A DNA stretch of 26,411 nucleotides, taken from SYIM01 sp041182885. GTDB lineage: Bacteria > Pseudomonadota > Gammaproteobacteria > Burkholderiales > Burkholderiaceae_E. Shown here piece by piece: positions 1 through 7,254 of this stretch; position 1 is the first letter of the stretch; the number at the start of each line of letters is the position of its first letter. The notes under the pieces are model-generated. The model made no database searches. It saw only the letters and a list, made by a program, of their open reading frames with translations, and was not told the DNA's origin. The stretch covers positions 1 through 26,411 of the forward strand of contig JBMSQB010000065.1 of NCBI GenBank assembly GCA_049423065.1, given 5' to 3'. The translations under genes and the position numbers were made by a program.

Positions 1-313
1 TCATGTCCATGACCGACGCCATCGAGTAGTAGCTGATGGCCTGCTCGTAGTCACCGGTCATTTGATGGGTAGATGCGAGTGCCTGATGAAAACGGCGGTC
101 AAACGGATTGCAGGCAACGAGAAAATCGAACAGTTTCTGGGCGTCGCGGTAACGCTCTTGGGCATACATGCCATGAGCCACGGCATACATCGCCTCGTAG
201 TCACGGTCTGTCATGCCGTGAAGGTCGCCAAGCGTGCCACCCGCGGCAAAATGCTCGCTCGCCTTGGCAATGTAGGACTCCTGGCCTGCGGTAAGTGGCG
301 CTGAATCAGCCAT
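1..313 (-). CDS. sycD: SycD/LcrH-type T3SS translocator chaperone (partial, 3' end off the left edge)
   Basis: The reverse strand reads from an ATG at 313 without a stop to the window edge, giving the first 104 residues. It begins MADSAPLTAGQESY and contains TPR-like helices (GDYEQAISYYSMASVMD, and an AVAHGMYAQERYRDAQKLF stretch) followed by NPFDRRFHQALASTHQ, the pattern of class II T3SS chaperones (SycD, LcrH, IpgC, SicA). These cytoplasmic proteins hold the two hydrophobic translocators before export. Full-length members are about 160 residues, so roughly the last third is missing here. The gene starts 25 bp after the third filament-like gene, in the same leftward operon, and translocator genes would be expected further left. 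The family call is from motif memory and context. The exact subtype is inferred. Confidence 0.85.
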   Translation of the reverse strand, partial: MADSAPLTAGQESYIAKASEHFAAGGTLGDLHGMTDRDYEAMYAVAHGMYAQERYRDAQKLFDFLVACNPFDRRFHQALASTHQMTGDYEQAISYYSMASVMDM

Positions 314-338
314 CACAAATACTCCGGTGGGCGCTCAA

Positions 339-914
339 TTAACGGAAATTGGAAACCACCGACGACTTGCTGTCGGCAGCTTTCTTGAGCATGTTGGTCA
401 TGGTATCGAACGCCTCGCTTCGCTTGTTGTTGAGCGATTGCAGTCGAACCATGTCCATCTGAGAGCTGCTGCTGAGACTGTCGACCGAACTCTTGATGAT
501 CTGGTCAGCGGCGTCGATCTCGCCCTTGGTGATTGTGCCGTTCTTGATCTTGTCGATGTAACTCGCGTCAAGCCCCGCCTTGCTCCAGGCGTCACTGAGT
601 GACTGGGCGGTTTGCTTGATCTTGTCGGCGTTGTCTTTCCATTTGCTTTGGCCAGAGAGCGAGTCGGTGCCCTTGGCGTCATCGGCAAATGCCGATTTGA
701 GCTGCAGGAGCTGACTTTTCATGTCGTTCAGCTTCCGCATCTGCTCGTTTTTGTCGCGAATGGTGTTGATCTGGTCTTGCAACTGCGATTCGCAAAGGCG
801 TACCCGGTCCATTTGCACCAGCATTAGGGCGTCTTCAATGCTGAGACTGCCAACATCAGTTCCAAGATAAACGCTGCCCGTGCCCGCTGTGTTTCCAATT
901 GCTGGCGTGCTCAT
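339..914 (-). CDS. EspA/Bsp22-like T3SS needle-tip filament protein, paralogue A
   Basis: A 191-residue protein starting MSTPAIGNTAG. I chose the ATG at 914 because AGGGAG lies 10 nt upstream; a TTG three codons earlier is too close to that site. Visible parts are a variable N-terminus (1-25), a helix with RVRLCESQL and QMRKLND (about 35-70), a variable middle, and a C-terminal helix beginning SSSSQMDMVRLQSL and ending SSVVSNFR. No signal peptide or membrane segment is visible, as expected for a T3SS-exported protein. Two long amphipathic helices with a conserved C-terminus are typical of EspA and Bordetella Bsp22, which polymerise as a filament on the needle tip. The assignment rests on this architecture and on position before a SycD-type chaperone. 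A secreted translocon component of another kind is possible. It is closest to paralogue B. Confidence 0.62.
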   Translation of the reverse strand: MSTPAIGNTAGTGSVYLGTDVGSLSIEDALMLVQMDRVRLCESQLQDQINTIRDKNEQMRKLNDMKSQLLQLKSAFADDAKGTDSLSGQSKWKDNADKIKQTAQSLSDAWSKAGLDASYIDKIKNGTITKGEIDAADQIIKSSVDSLSSSSQMDMVRLQSLNNKRSEAFDTMTNMLKKAADSKSSVVSNFR

Positions 915-965
915 TTGCTGCAATCTCCCTTTGTTTATTCAGATACGAAAAACCCGGATCGGCTC

Positions 966-1586
966 TTACCTGAAATTGCCGACGATCGATGATTTGTTGT
1001 CCTGCTGCTTCTTGAGGCTGTTGGTCATGGTGTCAAAGGCTTCGGAACGCTTGTTGTTGAGCGATTGCAGCCTCACCATGTCCATTTGCGAACTGCTAGA
1101 CATGGAGTCGATTTGCGACTTGACCATGGTGGTCATGACCTCGATGTCCTTGTACCGAAAATCGACCTTGGCCCAAAGCGGGCCGCTCAACTTGGCGCCA
1201 TAAGTCGGGTCGAGTCCGGCATCCTGCCAGGCCTTTGCGGCAGCCCGCATTTCGGTGAGCGGTGCCTTTTCAATTTCCTTTCCGTCTGCTGTTTTCCCAG
1301 CCACCAATTTATCGGTAATGCCGGGAATATCCGAAAACTTCGCATCGCCTTCGGTTTTCTCGAACATCCCCTTGACCTTGAGGAGCACTGACTGAATATC
1401 GTTCAGTTTCCTCATCTGGTCGTTTCGCGACCTGATGGTGTTGATTTGATCGGTAAGCTGGGATTCGCAGAGGCGAACGCGATCGATTTGAACCAGAACC
1501 AAGGCATCGTCAACCGAAATGTCGCCCGCGCCCGATCCGATTGTGATGCCAGGGGCGGATGCTGAAGCCGGATTGATCGAATTCAT
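966..1586 (-). CDS. EspA/Bsp22-like T3SS needle-tip filament protein, paralogue B
   Basis: A 206-residue protein starting MNSINPASASAPG. The ATG at 1586 is preceded by GGAGA at about 6 nt, which decides it over a longer in-frame start at 1604. It shares with paralogue A the N-terminal helix (RVRLCESQL, QMRKLND) with the same single cysteine. It also shares 27 identical consecutive residues in the C-terminal helix, from SSSSQMDM to FDTMTN, and ends KSSIVGNFR. The middle third differs and is longer. Like its neighbours it lacks a signal peptide and membrane segments. It lies 51 bp upstream of paralogue A and 26 bp downstream of paralogue C in the leftward operon. I infer a tip filament subunit or an alternative subunit. 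Near-identity of both ends to paralogue A points to recent duplication or gene conversion. Confidence 0.62.
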   Translation of the reverse strand: MNSINPASASAPGITIGSGAGDISVDDALVLVQIDRVRLCESQLTDQINTIRSRNDQMRKLNDIQSVLLKVKGMFEKTEGDAKFSDIPGITDKLVAGKTADGKEIEKAPLTEMRAAAKAWQDAGLDPTYGAKLSGPLWAKVDFRYKDIEVMTTMVKSQIDSMSSSSQMDMVRLQSLNNKRSEAFDTMTNSLKKQQDNKSSIVGNFR

Positions 1587-1612
1587 TATTTCTCCATGAA
1601 ACACGCGTCAAG

Positions 1613-2275
1613 TCAGCGCATGTTGGACACAACACTGGAGCGGCTGTCGCCCATCTTCTTGTAGGTGTTGGTGACCACATCGAACGATTCGGTTCTGCGC
1701 TGCTGCAGAGCCTGCAGGCGAATCATGTCGAGTTGTTGACTGCTGGACAGGCTGTCGGCCTTGGCATTAACGGCCGTTTTCACCGAATCGAGCTCGGCGG
1801 CGGTAACACTGCCATTTCCGACCTTGTATACGGTCTGGTCGTCGAATCCGTTGTTGCGCAGCGACTGCGCGAACTCGGCAAGTTCCTTCCCGGCGTCGCC
1901 GTAGAGCCCCGCCTGCGCGTCGGTCAATGCTTTTTCCGGGTCGTCCGTGTAGGCCTTCTTCAACCGCTCCTTGTCGTAATTGGATGGGTTGTAGTGCGCC
2001 TGGTCAATCAGCTGACCTTTCCCGGCATCGCCACCAAAATATGACGCCTGAGTACTGATACTGCCCTTGAGCGTGTTGAGCGCAGCCAGTGCGTTATTTC
2101 GGCCCTGGACATCCTGAACCTGCTGCCTTAATTGACCTTCGATGAGGTCGGCTCGCCTGAGCTGAACCGCCGCGAGCAGTGTTTCAATGTCGGTGGTATT
2201 TAAATCGAGTCCATCCAGACTGATTGAGCTGACGCCGGAAAGACCGCCCGCGCTGCCAGAACCGATTCGAGTCAT
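1613..2275 (-). CDS. EspA/Bsp22-like T3SS needle-tip filament protein, paralogue C (divergent)
   Basis: A 220-residue protein starting MTRIGSGSAGGLSG. The open frame extends upstream to 2560, but the ATG at 2275 has AAGGGG about 7 nt upstream and the extension overlaps the preceding gene, so I use 2275. It keeps the family plan: an N-terminal helix (TLLAAVQLRRADLIEGQL), a long variable centre rich in Tyr, Asp and Lys (about 75-150), and the C-terminal block SSSQQLDMIRLQAL, ending SRSSVVSNMR. It lacks the cysteine of paralogues A and B and is clearly the most divergent copy. It is the first of the three in the operon, 10 bp after the 110-residue gene. The likely role is the main filament or tip subunit in needle extension. 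The functional split among the three copies cannot be read from sequence. Confidence 0.62.
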   Translation of the reverse strand: MTRIGSGSAGGLSGVSSISLDGLDLNTTDIETLLAAVQLRRADLIEGQLRQQVQDVQGRNNALAALNTLKGSISTQASYFGGDAGKGQLIDQAHYNPSNYDKERLKKAYTDDPEKALTDAQAGLYGDAGKELAEFAQSLRNNGFDDQTVYKVGNGSVTAAELDSVKTAVNAKADSLSSSQQLDMIRLQALQQRRTESFDVVTNTYKKMGDSRSSVVSNMR

Positions 2276-2285
2276 GAAATACCCC

Positions 2286-2618
2286 TTACACCATTCCCAT
2301 CCGCCGGCGCTGCCGCGCGGCAGATGCCTGGGGAGCGACCGCAGGCGGAGAAATGCCAAGCTCGGCTGCGCGCGATTCGACCTCGCGGGCAATATCGGCC
2401 ATGTCGTCGGCAAAAAGCTCCCGGGCCTGCCGCTCGAGATCGGGATTGCTTTCGGCTTGAAAAAGTTCCCGGACTTTTTCTGGATCGAAACCCTGCGCCT
2501 GGCACCAGTTGCTGAAATCACCGGACTGCGCCTTCTCGATCGCTGCTTCGGCGTCGGCAATCAGCTGTTCAATATCGGTCGGCATATTCGATGCGGATAG
2601 ATTGTTGGTTTGTTGCAT
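2286..2618 (-). CDS. Unrecognised 110-residue protein, first gene of the leftward T3SS operon
   Basis: I do not recognise this family. The protein is 110 residues, starts MQQTNNLSASNMPTD, is mostly predicted helical and acidic (IADAEAAIEKAQSGDF, ERQARELFADDMADIA), has one Trp-Cys pair (NWCQAQGFDPEKV), and ends in a basic tail (ARQRRRMGMV). It has no signal peptide or membrane segment. It lies 10 bp before filament paralogue C, whose ribosome-binding site overlaps its stop. Size and position would suit a cytoplasmic chaperone for the filament proteins or a secreted regulator; neither can be proved here. The start is uncertain: AGGAG lies 14 nt upstream of the ATG at 2618, separated by a palindrome that includes the ATG, and an internal ATG at 2585 sits in the same TCGAATATG context. 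Confidence 0.6.
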   Translation of the reverse strand: MQQTNNLSASNMPTDIEQLIADAEAAIEKAQSGDFSNWCQAQGFDPEKVRELFQAESNPDLERQARELFADDMADIAREVESRAAELGISPPAVAPQASAARQRRRMGMV

Positions 2619-2632
2619 ATTCGACGAATATG
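2616..2632. promoter_or_regulatory. Perfect 17-bp palindrome overlapping the first start codon of the leftward operon
   Basis: CATATTCG, one base, CGAATATG is a perfect inverted repeat. Its left arm ends in the complement of the start codon of the 110-residue gene. AGGAG (2633-2637, reverse strand) directly abuts it. The sequence GCATATTCGA recurs at 2582-2591, 33 bp away. It could be an operator for a dimeric regulator, or in mRNA a 7-bp stem with a 3-nt loop that hides the start codon. The pattern is seen directly; its role is inferred. Confidence 0.5.
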
Positions 2633-2799
2633 CTCCTGGACGAGCCTGTAGGTGAGAGGCTCAGCTAGGCGACAAAGAACCGCGACACTATACTCGGTCG
2701 GTTGGATTTGGAATACCCCACCGGTGATCCTGCTGGCAGGCGTCTGAGTAACTGGACTTCCTGTCACGTTCAGCTGCCGGTCAGTCCGTTAAAAAGTTC
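2619..2799. promoter_or_regulatory. Divergent intergenic region between the two T3SS operons
   Basis: This 181-bp gap must hold the promoters of both T3SS operons, unless sctW is read from further away. A TATACT -10-like hexamer lies at 2689-2694 on the plus strand, but I see no good -35 partner. No clear Shine-Dalgarno sequence precedes the sctW ATG (GTTAAAAAGTTC). I saw no ExsA-like or hrpII-box pair with the expected spacing. No short open frame here looks real. Confidence 0.4.
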
Positions 2800-3984
2800 A
2801 TGAATCAAACCCGATCGGTCACCGCACCGTCCACGTCGGCCGGGCAGTTCGCAGGTCAGGCCTCGCTCCCCGGGGGCACGCAGGCGCATCTCGCTGGTCG
2901 CAAGGTGGTTCAGCGCCAGACGAGCGAACAGAATGTGCTGCTCGATGCTGCCGGTGAACTCACGCAGGCGTTTGCGGCGCGGATGCAGCAGCGAGGGGTG
3001 AAAGAGCGAACCATTCTCACTGGCGGTGCGCTTGCGGGCCTCTCCCGCGAGGTTCGGCACAAGGCGCTCGAGCACACCAGGCTGGGAAAGCCCCGCGGCG
3101 GGCGGTCGGCCGACGAGGAGCGTGAATCGGGCGAAGGCGGTGCAACGGCTCAGGGAGATCTGGCTCGCGCCATCCTCAAGCGGCCTGACCGAATCCGGCA
3201 GTTTGCAGAGGAATCGGACGGCGACCCCACCGCGCAGTTTCTCCTCCTGCTCGACGCCGCCGATGAAATTGAATCCGGGCAGGCCGGCCCCGATGCTGGG
3301 GGCGCAGCTGCGGCTGCGGTTCGCGAAGTGCTGGAGGAGATGTTCGCCGAGCGTGGCGAGTCCATCCTCGCCGACGTCAACACGGTGGAGGTTTACAGCC
3401 GGCTCAGTGCAGATCAGGCGCGTGAGTTCCGCTCTGCCTATCACGATGCGGCGATTGGTGCCGACTCGCTTGGCGGCGTGGTCAATCACCTGCTGCGACT
3501 GGTCAGCGACGGGGGCGCCGCAGCGAGTTTTCTGGATGCTCACCGCGCCATGATCGCTGCGCTCGGCCTCGATCTGGCTGCATCGCGCTCCTCTACCGAC
3601 AAGACCAGGCTGCAGTCGCTGGTGAGCGACCTTTATCATTTGGAAGTCGTAAGTACGCTTCTGGAGGCAAGCGGTGAGCTGTCCGGCCAGTTGCAGGCCC
3701 GACACGGGACGGCGCCGTTTGCGCCCAACCAGCTCACCAGCGATCTCGTCAGCCTGTCCGGGGAACGCTGGGTCGATGCCGACCACTTCAAGCGTCTCGC
3801 CGATCGTTATCGCGCGATGGACCCACTCGCTGCCACGGTTGACTTCCTCTCGGGGGTCCGGAATCTGGTCAAGGAGATTCCGGTGAAGGTGTTCGCAACA
3901 CCCGAGGCAAGACAAACCCTGATCGACGCAGCGCAGGACGCGGTCGACTACGCCATTGACCGGGAAGAGGGAATCGTCGAATGA
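2800..3984 (+). CDS. sctW: SctW, T3SS gatekeeper (YopN-TyeA type in one chain)
   Basis: A 394-residue protein, close to the combined length of Yersinia YopN plus TyeA, so both parts appear fused as in InvE, MxiC and Bordetella BopN. The N-terminal 80 residues are polar and probably carry the secretion signal and chaperone-binding site. The centre is the helical HrpJ-like region. The C-terminal 90 residues, from about LSGERWVDADHFKRLADRY to VDYAIDREEGIVE, match the TyeA-like module. The gatekeeper sits at the cytoplasmic export gate, holds back effectors and lets translocators go first. It leads the rightward operon in the Yersinia order yopN-tyeA-sycN-yscX-yscY-yscV, which is the strongest support. 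The start is the first ATG in frame and lacks a good ribosome-binding site. Confidence 0.85.
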   Translation: MNQTRSVTAPSTSAGQFAGQASLPGGTQAHLAGRKVVQRQTSEQNVLLDAAGELTQAFAARMQQRGVKERTILTGGALAGLSREVRHKALEHTRLGKPRGGRSADEERESGEGGATAQGDLARAILKRPDRIRQFAEESDGDPTAQFLLLLDAADEIESGQAGPDAGGAAAAAVREVLEEMFAERGESILADVNTVEVYSRLSADQAREFRSAYHDAAIGADSLGGVVNHLLRLVSDGGAAASFLDAHRAMIAALGLDLAASRSSTDKTRLQSLVSDLYHLEVVSTLLEASGELSGQLQARHGTAPFAPNQLTSDLVSLSGERWVDADHFKRLADRYRAMDPLAATVDFLSGVRNLVKEIPVKVFATPEARQTLIDAAQDAVDYAIDREEGIVE

Positions 3985-4000
3985 ATTGGACGGTTTGCTG

Positions 4001-4378
4001 ATGGATGCCTGGCGTGCAACAGAGGAGTTCGGGCGTGCGATGGGTTTGCCCAGCCTGTCGCTCGATTCCGGCCAGGCATCGCTCGAGCTCGACACCGGCG
4101 TCACCGTTGGCTTGCTTTTGTGCGGTCGTGATCTCCTGGTTCACGTCGTGCAGCCAGTTCCCTACCCGGACGATCCGCTTGTGCGCAAAATTCTTCAAAG
4201 CGCCGAGGCGCGAGACCTGCCCGGCGTCGCGCTTCAGGTGGGAAGCCGAGGTTCGGGGTCGGAGTTTTGCATCGTTGGCGCGGCCCGGTTGACCGAATCG
4301 CAACTTTCGCCGGATTCGCTCATGAAGACGGCCGAGCGGCTCCTCGCCTGGGCTGAACGCCTGGCTCAACCTGCCTGA
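4001..4378 (+). CDS. sycN: SycN-like type III secretion chaperone for SctW
   Basis: A 125-residue protein from the ATG at 4001, starting MDAWRATEEFGRAMGLP. This start aligns with the beginning of Yersinia SycN (123 residues) and has GGACGG 7 nt upstream. TTG codons at 3956 and 3986 would give longer forms, the former overlapping sctW. The pattern is a class I chaperone: N-terminal helix, strands LSLDSGQASLELDTG and TVGLLLCGRDLLVHVV, and a C-terminal amphipathic helix DSLMKTAERLLAWAERL. Such dimers bind the N-terminus of their client in the cytoplasm. Immediate position after the gatekeeper gene and before sctX is that of sycN, so SctW is the probable client. No separate YscB-type partner was found in the window. 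Confidence 0.72.
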   Translation: MDAWRATEEFGRAMGLPSLSLDSGQASLELDTGVTVGLLLCGRDLLVHVVQPVPYPDDPLVRKILQSAEARDLPGVALQVGSRGSGSEFCIVGAARLTESQLSPDSLMKTAERLLAWAERLAQPA

Positions 4379-4383
4379 GTGTC

Positions 4384-4794
4384 ATGGCCACGACAATTGA
4401 TTCCAGCTATGCGCTGAACTTTGGTCTCGCCGGCCTGCCGGTGGAGGCCGAGTTCCCCACGGCGGCACTTCCTGATTCGCGCGCCATTCCGCCAACCGGC
4501 ATGCCTTATGTGGGCGAGGTCGATCGACTGTTGGCGGCGGGCGGCACCAGCGCCTTGATCCGGCAGTGGGGGCATCCAAAGACCGTATCGCCGGAGGTCC
4601 TGAGCAGCAGCGGCTTTACCGATGCGCTCGAGCAGGTCAGGCAACGGCTCGATGCCCGGCCGCGCGCCGCGGGCGAGCGCAGCGACGCGCCGGAGGTCGA
4701 TCTGGCGCTGCGCCGATTGAACGCCGAGGTGCGGCAGATGCTGTCCCTGCGCGACCTGGTTCGTCAGAACCAGAGCCTGCTGCTTCAGGGGTGA
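4384..4794 (+). CDS. sctX: SctX (YscX family) early T3SS export substrate
   Basis: A 136-residue protein whose residues about 30-50 (ALPDSRAIPPTGMPYVGEVDRLL region) match the YscX signature of LPD, then PP.G.P, then RL. The C-terminus RQMLSLRDLVRQNQSLLLQG matches the helical end of YscX. In Yersinia, YscX is exported early, binds YscY in the cytoplasm and acts with the export gate YscV during needle assembly. The gene starts 5 bp after sycN and ends 4 bp before sctY, the same order as in Yersinia. The family is largely restricted to Ysc-type systems, so it is a good marker of the T3SS class. Confidence 0.82.
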   Translation: MATTIDSSYALNFGLAGLPVEAEFPTAALPDSRAIPPTGMPYVGEVDRLLAAGGTSALIRQWGHPKTVSPEVLSSSGFTDALEQVRQRLDARPRAAGERSDAPEVDLALRRLNAEVRQMLSLRDLVRQNQSLLLQG

Positions 4795-4798
4795 GCAC

Positions 4799-5158
4799 AT
4801 GGGCCTGCCGCTTCCCGATGCCGAACGAGACGCGCTGGCGCTGCTGGGCGGGTTTTTTCTTCAGCAGGGACAGGCCGAGCGGGCGCTCACCGTGTTTGCA
4901 GGGCTCGAGGCGCTGGAGCCTGATGTGATGTCGCATGCGCGCCTGGTGGCGGTGGCCGCGCTCGCTGCGGGACGACCGGAGCGGGCCCTGATCGCGCTCG
5001 ACCGAATCGCACTCGGCGGTCAGATCGACGCGGTGTTTCATCTCGCACGCGCGGAAGCGCTTTCGGCGGTGGGCCGGGCCACCGAAGCCTCGGCGGCGAT
5101 GCGGGCGTGGCTGTCGCTTCGCGACGCGGCGCAATCCCCATTGGACCTCGCAGCATGA
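4799..5158 (+). CDS. sctY: SctY (YscY family) TPR-like chaperone of SctX
   Basis: A 119-residue helical protein with TPR-like repeats: LLGGFFLQQGQAERALTVF, then LVAVAALAAGRPERALIAL, then HLARAEALSAVGRATEASAA. It aligns by pattern with Yersinia YscY (114 residues), which has the same LL-GW-LQ-G-AERA start. YscY binds YscX and also contacts the large export-gate protein. The start at 4799 follows AGGGGTG. Its last codon and stop overlap the sctV start in an ATGA arrangement, so translation is probably coupled. A generic TPR chaperone would be the alternative, but position between sctX and sctV makes SctY very likely. Confidence 0.82.
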   Translation: MGLPLPDAERDALALLGGFFLQQGQAERALTVFAGLEALEPDVMSHARLVAVAALAAGRPERALIALDRIALGGQIDAVFHLARAEALSAVGRATEASAAMRAWLSLRDAAQSPLDLAA

Positions 5159-7254
5159 ACCGACTTCAAGCAGCGCTCCAGGGTCTCGCCTTGAAGGCAG
5201 CGAGCCGGAACGACATCGTGCTTGCGGTGATGATCGTGGCGATCATCTTCATGATGATCCTGCCGTTGCCCACGCTCCTGGTCGACGTCCTGATCGGTAT
5301 GAACATGACGCTGTCGGCTGTTTTGCTGATGGTGGCGATGTATCTCCCGACGCCGCTCGCGTTTTCGTCATTTCCGTCGGTTCTTCTGGTCACCACGCTC
5401 TTTCGGCTGGGGATTTCTATTGCCACCACCCGGCTGATTCTGCTCCAGGGCGATGCCGGCAGCATCATCGATACCTTCGGCAATTTTGTCGTGGGTGGCA
5501 ATCTGGTGGTTGGCCTGGTGGTGTTCCTGATCCTCACCATCGTGCAGTTCGTGGTAATCACCAAAGGCGCCGAGCGCGTGGCCGAGGTGGCCGCGCGTTT
5601 CTCGCTCGATGCCATGCCCGGCAAACAGATGGCGATCGATGGCGACATGCGCGCCGGCACCATCGACATGGACGAGGCCAAGCGCCGGCGGCGGGCAGTC
5701 GAGAAGGAAAGCCAGTTGTACGGCGCCATGGACGGCGCCATGAAATTCGTCAAGGGCGATGCCATCGCCGGCCTGATCATTGTGGCGGTCAATCTGCTGG
5801 GTGGCATCCTGATCGGCATGCTGCAACGGGGAATGACCGCCGGCAAGGCAATGCAGACCTACTCCATTCTGTCGATCGGTGACGGCCTGATTTCCCAGAT
5901 CCCGGCGCTCTTCATCTCGATCTGCGCGGGCATCATCGTGACCCGGGTGCAATCCGACGAGGGGCCGTCCAACGTCGGCAAGGACATCGGTTCGCAGATC
6001 CTGGCGCAGCCCCGCGCCCTCATCATAGGGGGCTGCATTGCGCTCGGCATGGGGTTCATCCCCGGAATGCCTTCCTTCGTGTTCCTGTTGCTTGGCATTC
6101 CGCTGATTGCGATGGGCATTGCCATGCGGCCGCGGCGACAGATTGACGAGAAAACCGGTGAAATCACCGAGGTGCCGGCGCTCGCCGCAAGCGATTCAGC
6201 GGCGAGAAAACCCACGCGCGGTGACGGCACCGATGAGTTTGTTCCCACCGTTCCGCTGATTCTGGATGTGGCGGACAACCTCCGCACGGCACTGAAGGCC
6301 GATGAACTGAACGATGAACTGATCAAGATCCGGCGGGCGCTCTATTTCGATCTCGGCGTGCCGTTTCCCGGAATCCAACTGCGCTTCAACGACCGGCTGG
6401 ACGCGAACACTTATCACATCGTGCTGACCGAGGTGCCGGTCGCGCAGGGAATGTTGCGAATCGATCAGGTGCTGGTCCGGGAGTCTGCCGACAAACTTTC
6501 TGCGCTTGGCGTTGACTTCGAAAAGGACCGGGCCTTTTTGCCAGGCGTGGAGTCGATCTGGGTGGCCACCGAAACGGCCGAGCTGTTGTCCAGGGCCGGG
6601 ATGTCGTTTATGAACCCCACCCAGATCCTCACCTTTCATCTTGCGACGGTGTTGAGGAAATACTCCGCAGAATTTATTGGCGTTCAGGAGACGCGGTTTT
6701 TGCTTGGCGCCATGGAGCAGCGCTTCCCCGACCTGGTGAAGGAGGCAACGCGGGTGATGCCTACGCAGAAAATCGGCGAGATTTTGCAGCGCCTGGTGTC
6801 GGAAGATATTTCGATTCGCAACCTGAGGACCATCCTCGAGTCGCTGGTCGAGTGGGGCCAAAAGGAAAAGGACTCGGTGCTTCTCACTGAATATGTTCGT
6901 GGCTCGCTCAAGCGGCAGATCAGTTTCAAGTATTCCTCGGGGCAGAACATGCTGCCCGCCTACCTGTTGGCACCCAAGGTGGAGGAAACCGTGCGGAGCG
7001 CGATTCGGCAGACCTCGGCAGGAAGTTATCTTGCGCTTGACCCGGCGGCCTCGCGCAAGCTTGTCGACAACCTGAAGAAGGCCGTTGGCAAGCTTCCCAC
7101 CAGCGGCGCCCGTCCCGTACTGCTCGCTTCAATGGATATTCGGCGCTACATGCGAAAGCTGATCGAAGCCGATCTCTACGATCTTCAGGTGCTGTCCTAT
7201 CAGGAATTGGTGCCTGAGGTGAACATTCAGCCGCTTGCCAGGGTGGACCTGTGA
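5155..7254 (+). CDS. sctV: SctV, major export-gate protein (YscV/LcrD, FHIPEP family)
   Basis: A 699-residue protein from the ATG at 5155, starting MNRLQAALQGLALKAAS; this start overlaps the sctY stop. Residues about 20-335 contain roughly eight hydrophobic segments. The conserved cytoplasmic loop between them reads MRAGTIDMDEAKRRRRAVEK followed by LYGAMDGAMKFVKGDAIAG, the FHIPEP-family hallmark. A charged linker (about 340-375) leads to a cytoplasmic C-terminal domain of about 325 residues, which forms the nonameric ring that receives substrate-chaperone complexes. Length agrees with YscV (about 704). The alternative, flagellar FlhA, is unlikely given the sctX-sctY-sctD context. The last bases overlap the GTG of sctD. 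Confidence 0.95.
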   Translation: MNRLQAALQGLALKAASRNDIVLAVMIVAIIFMMILPLPTLLVDVLIGMNMTLSAVLLMVAMYLPTPLAFSSFPSVLLVTTLFRLGISIATTRLILLQGDAGSIIDTFGNFVVGGNLVVGLVVFLILTIVQFVVITKGAERVAEVAARFSLDAMPGKQMAIDGDMRAGTIDMDEAKRRRRAVEKESQLYGAMDGAMKFVKGDAIAGLIIVAVNLLGGILIGMLQRGMTAGKAMQTYSILSIGDGLISQIPALFISICAGIIVTRVQSDEGPSNVGKDIGSQILAQPRALIIGGCIALGMGFIPGMPSFVFLLLGIPLIAMGIAMRPRRQIDEKTGEITEVPALAASDSAARKPTRGDGTDEFVPTVPLILDVADNLRTALKADELNDELIKIRRALYFDLGVPFPGIQLRFNDRLDANTYHIVLTEVPVAQGMLRIDQVLVRESADKLSALGVDFEKDRAFLPGVESIWVATETAELLSRAGMSFMNPTQILTFHLATVLRKYSAEFIGVQETRFLLGAMEQRFPDLVKEATRVMPTQKIGEILQRLVSEDISIRNLRTILESLVEWGQKEKDSVLLTEYVRGSLKRQISFKYSSGQNMLPAYLLAPKVEETVRSAIRQTSAGSYLALDPAASRKLVDNLKKAVGKLPTSGARPVLLASMDIRRYMRKLIEADLYDLQVLSYQELVPEVNIQPLARVDL

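Noticed and set aside
2276..2560. N-terminal extension of filament paralogue C to 315 residues.
   Set aside because: It overlaps the 110-residue gene, is Arg/Pro/Ser-rich shadow sequence, and a good ribosome-binding site precedes the ATG at 2275.
2587..2628. TTCG repeats near the T3SS divergent region as possible hrpII/PIP boxes.
   Set aside because: The TTCG copies are 29 bp apart or inverted, not separated by the 15-16 bp those boxes need.
2770..4104. Long 444-codon open frame on the reverse strand opposite sctW.
   Set aside because: It covers sctW and sycN, which match known families and synteny. Long antisense frames are expected in GC-rich coding DNA, and its translation shows no recognisable domain.
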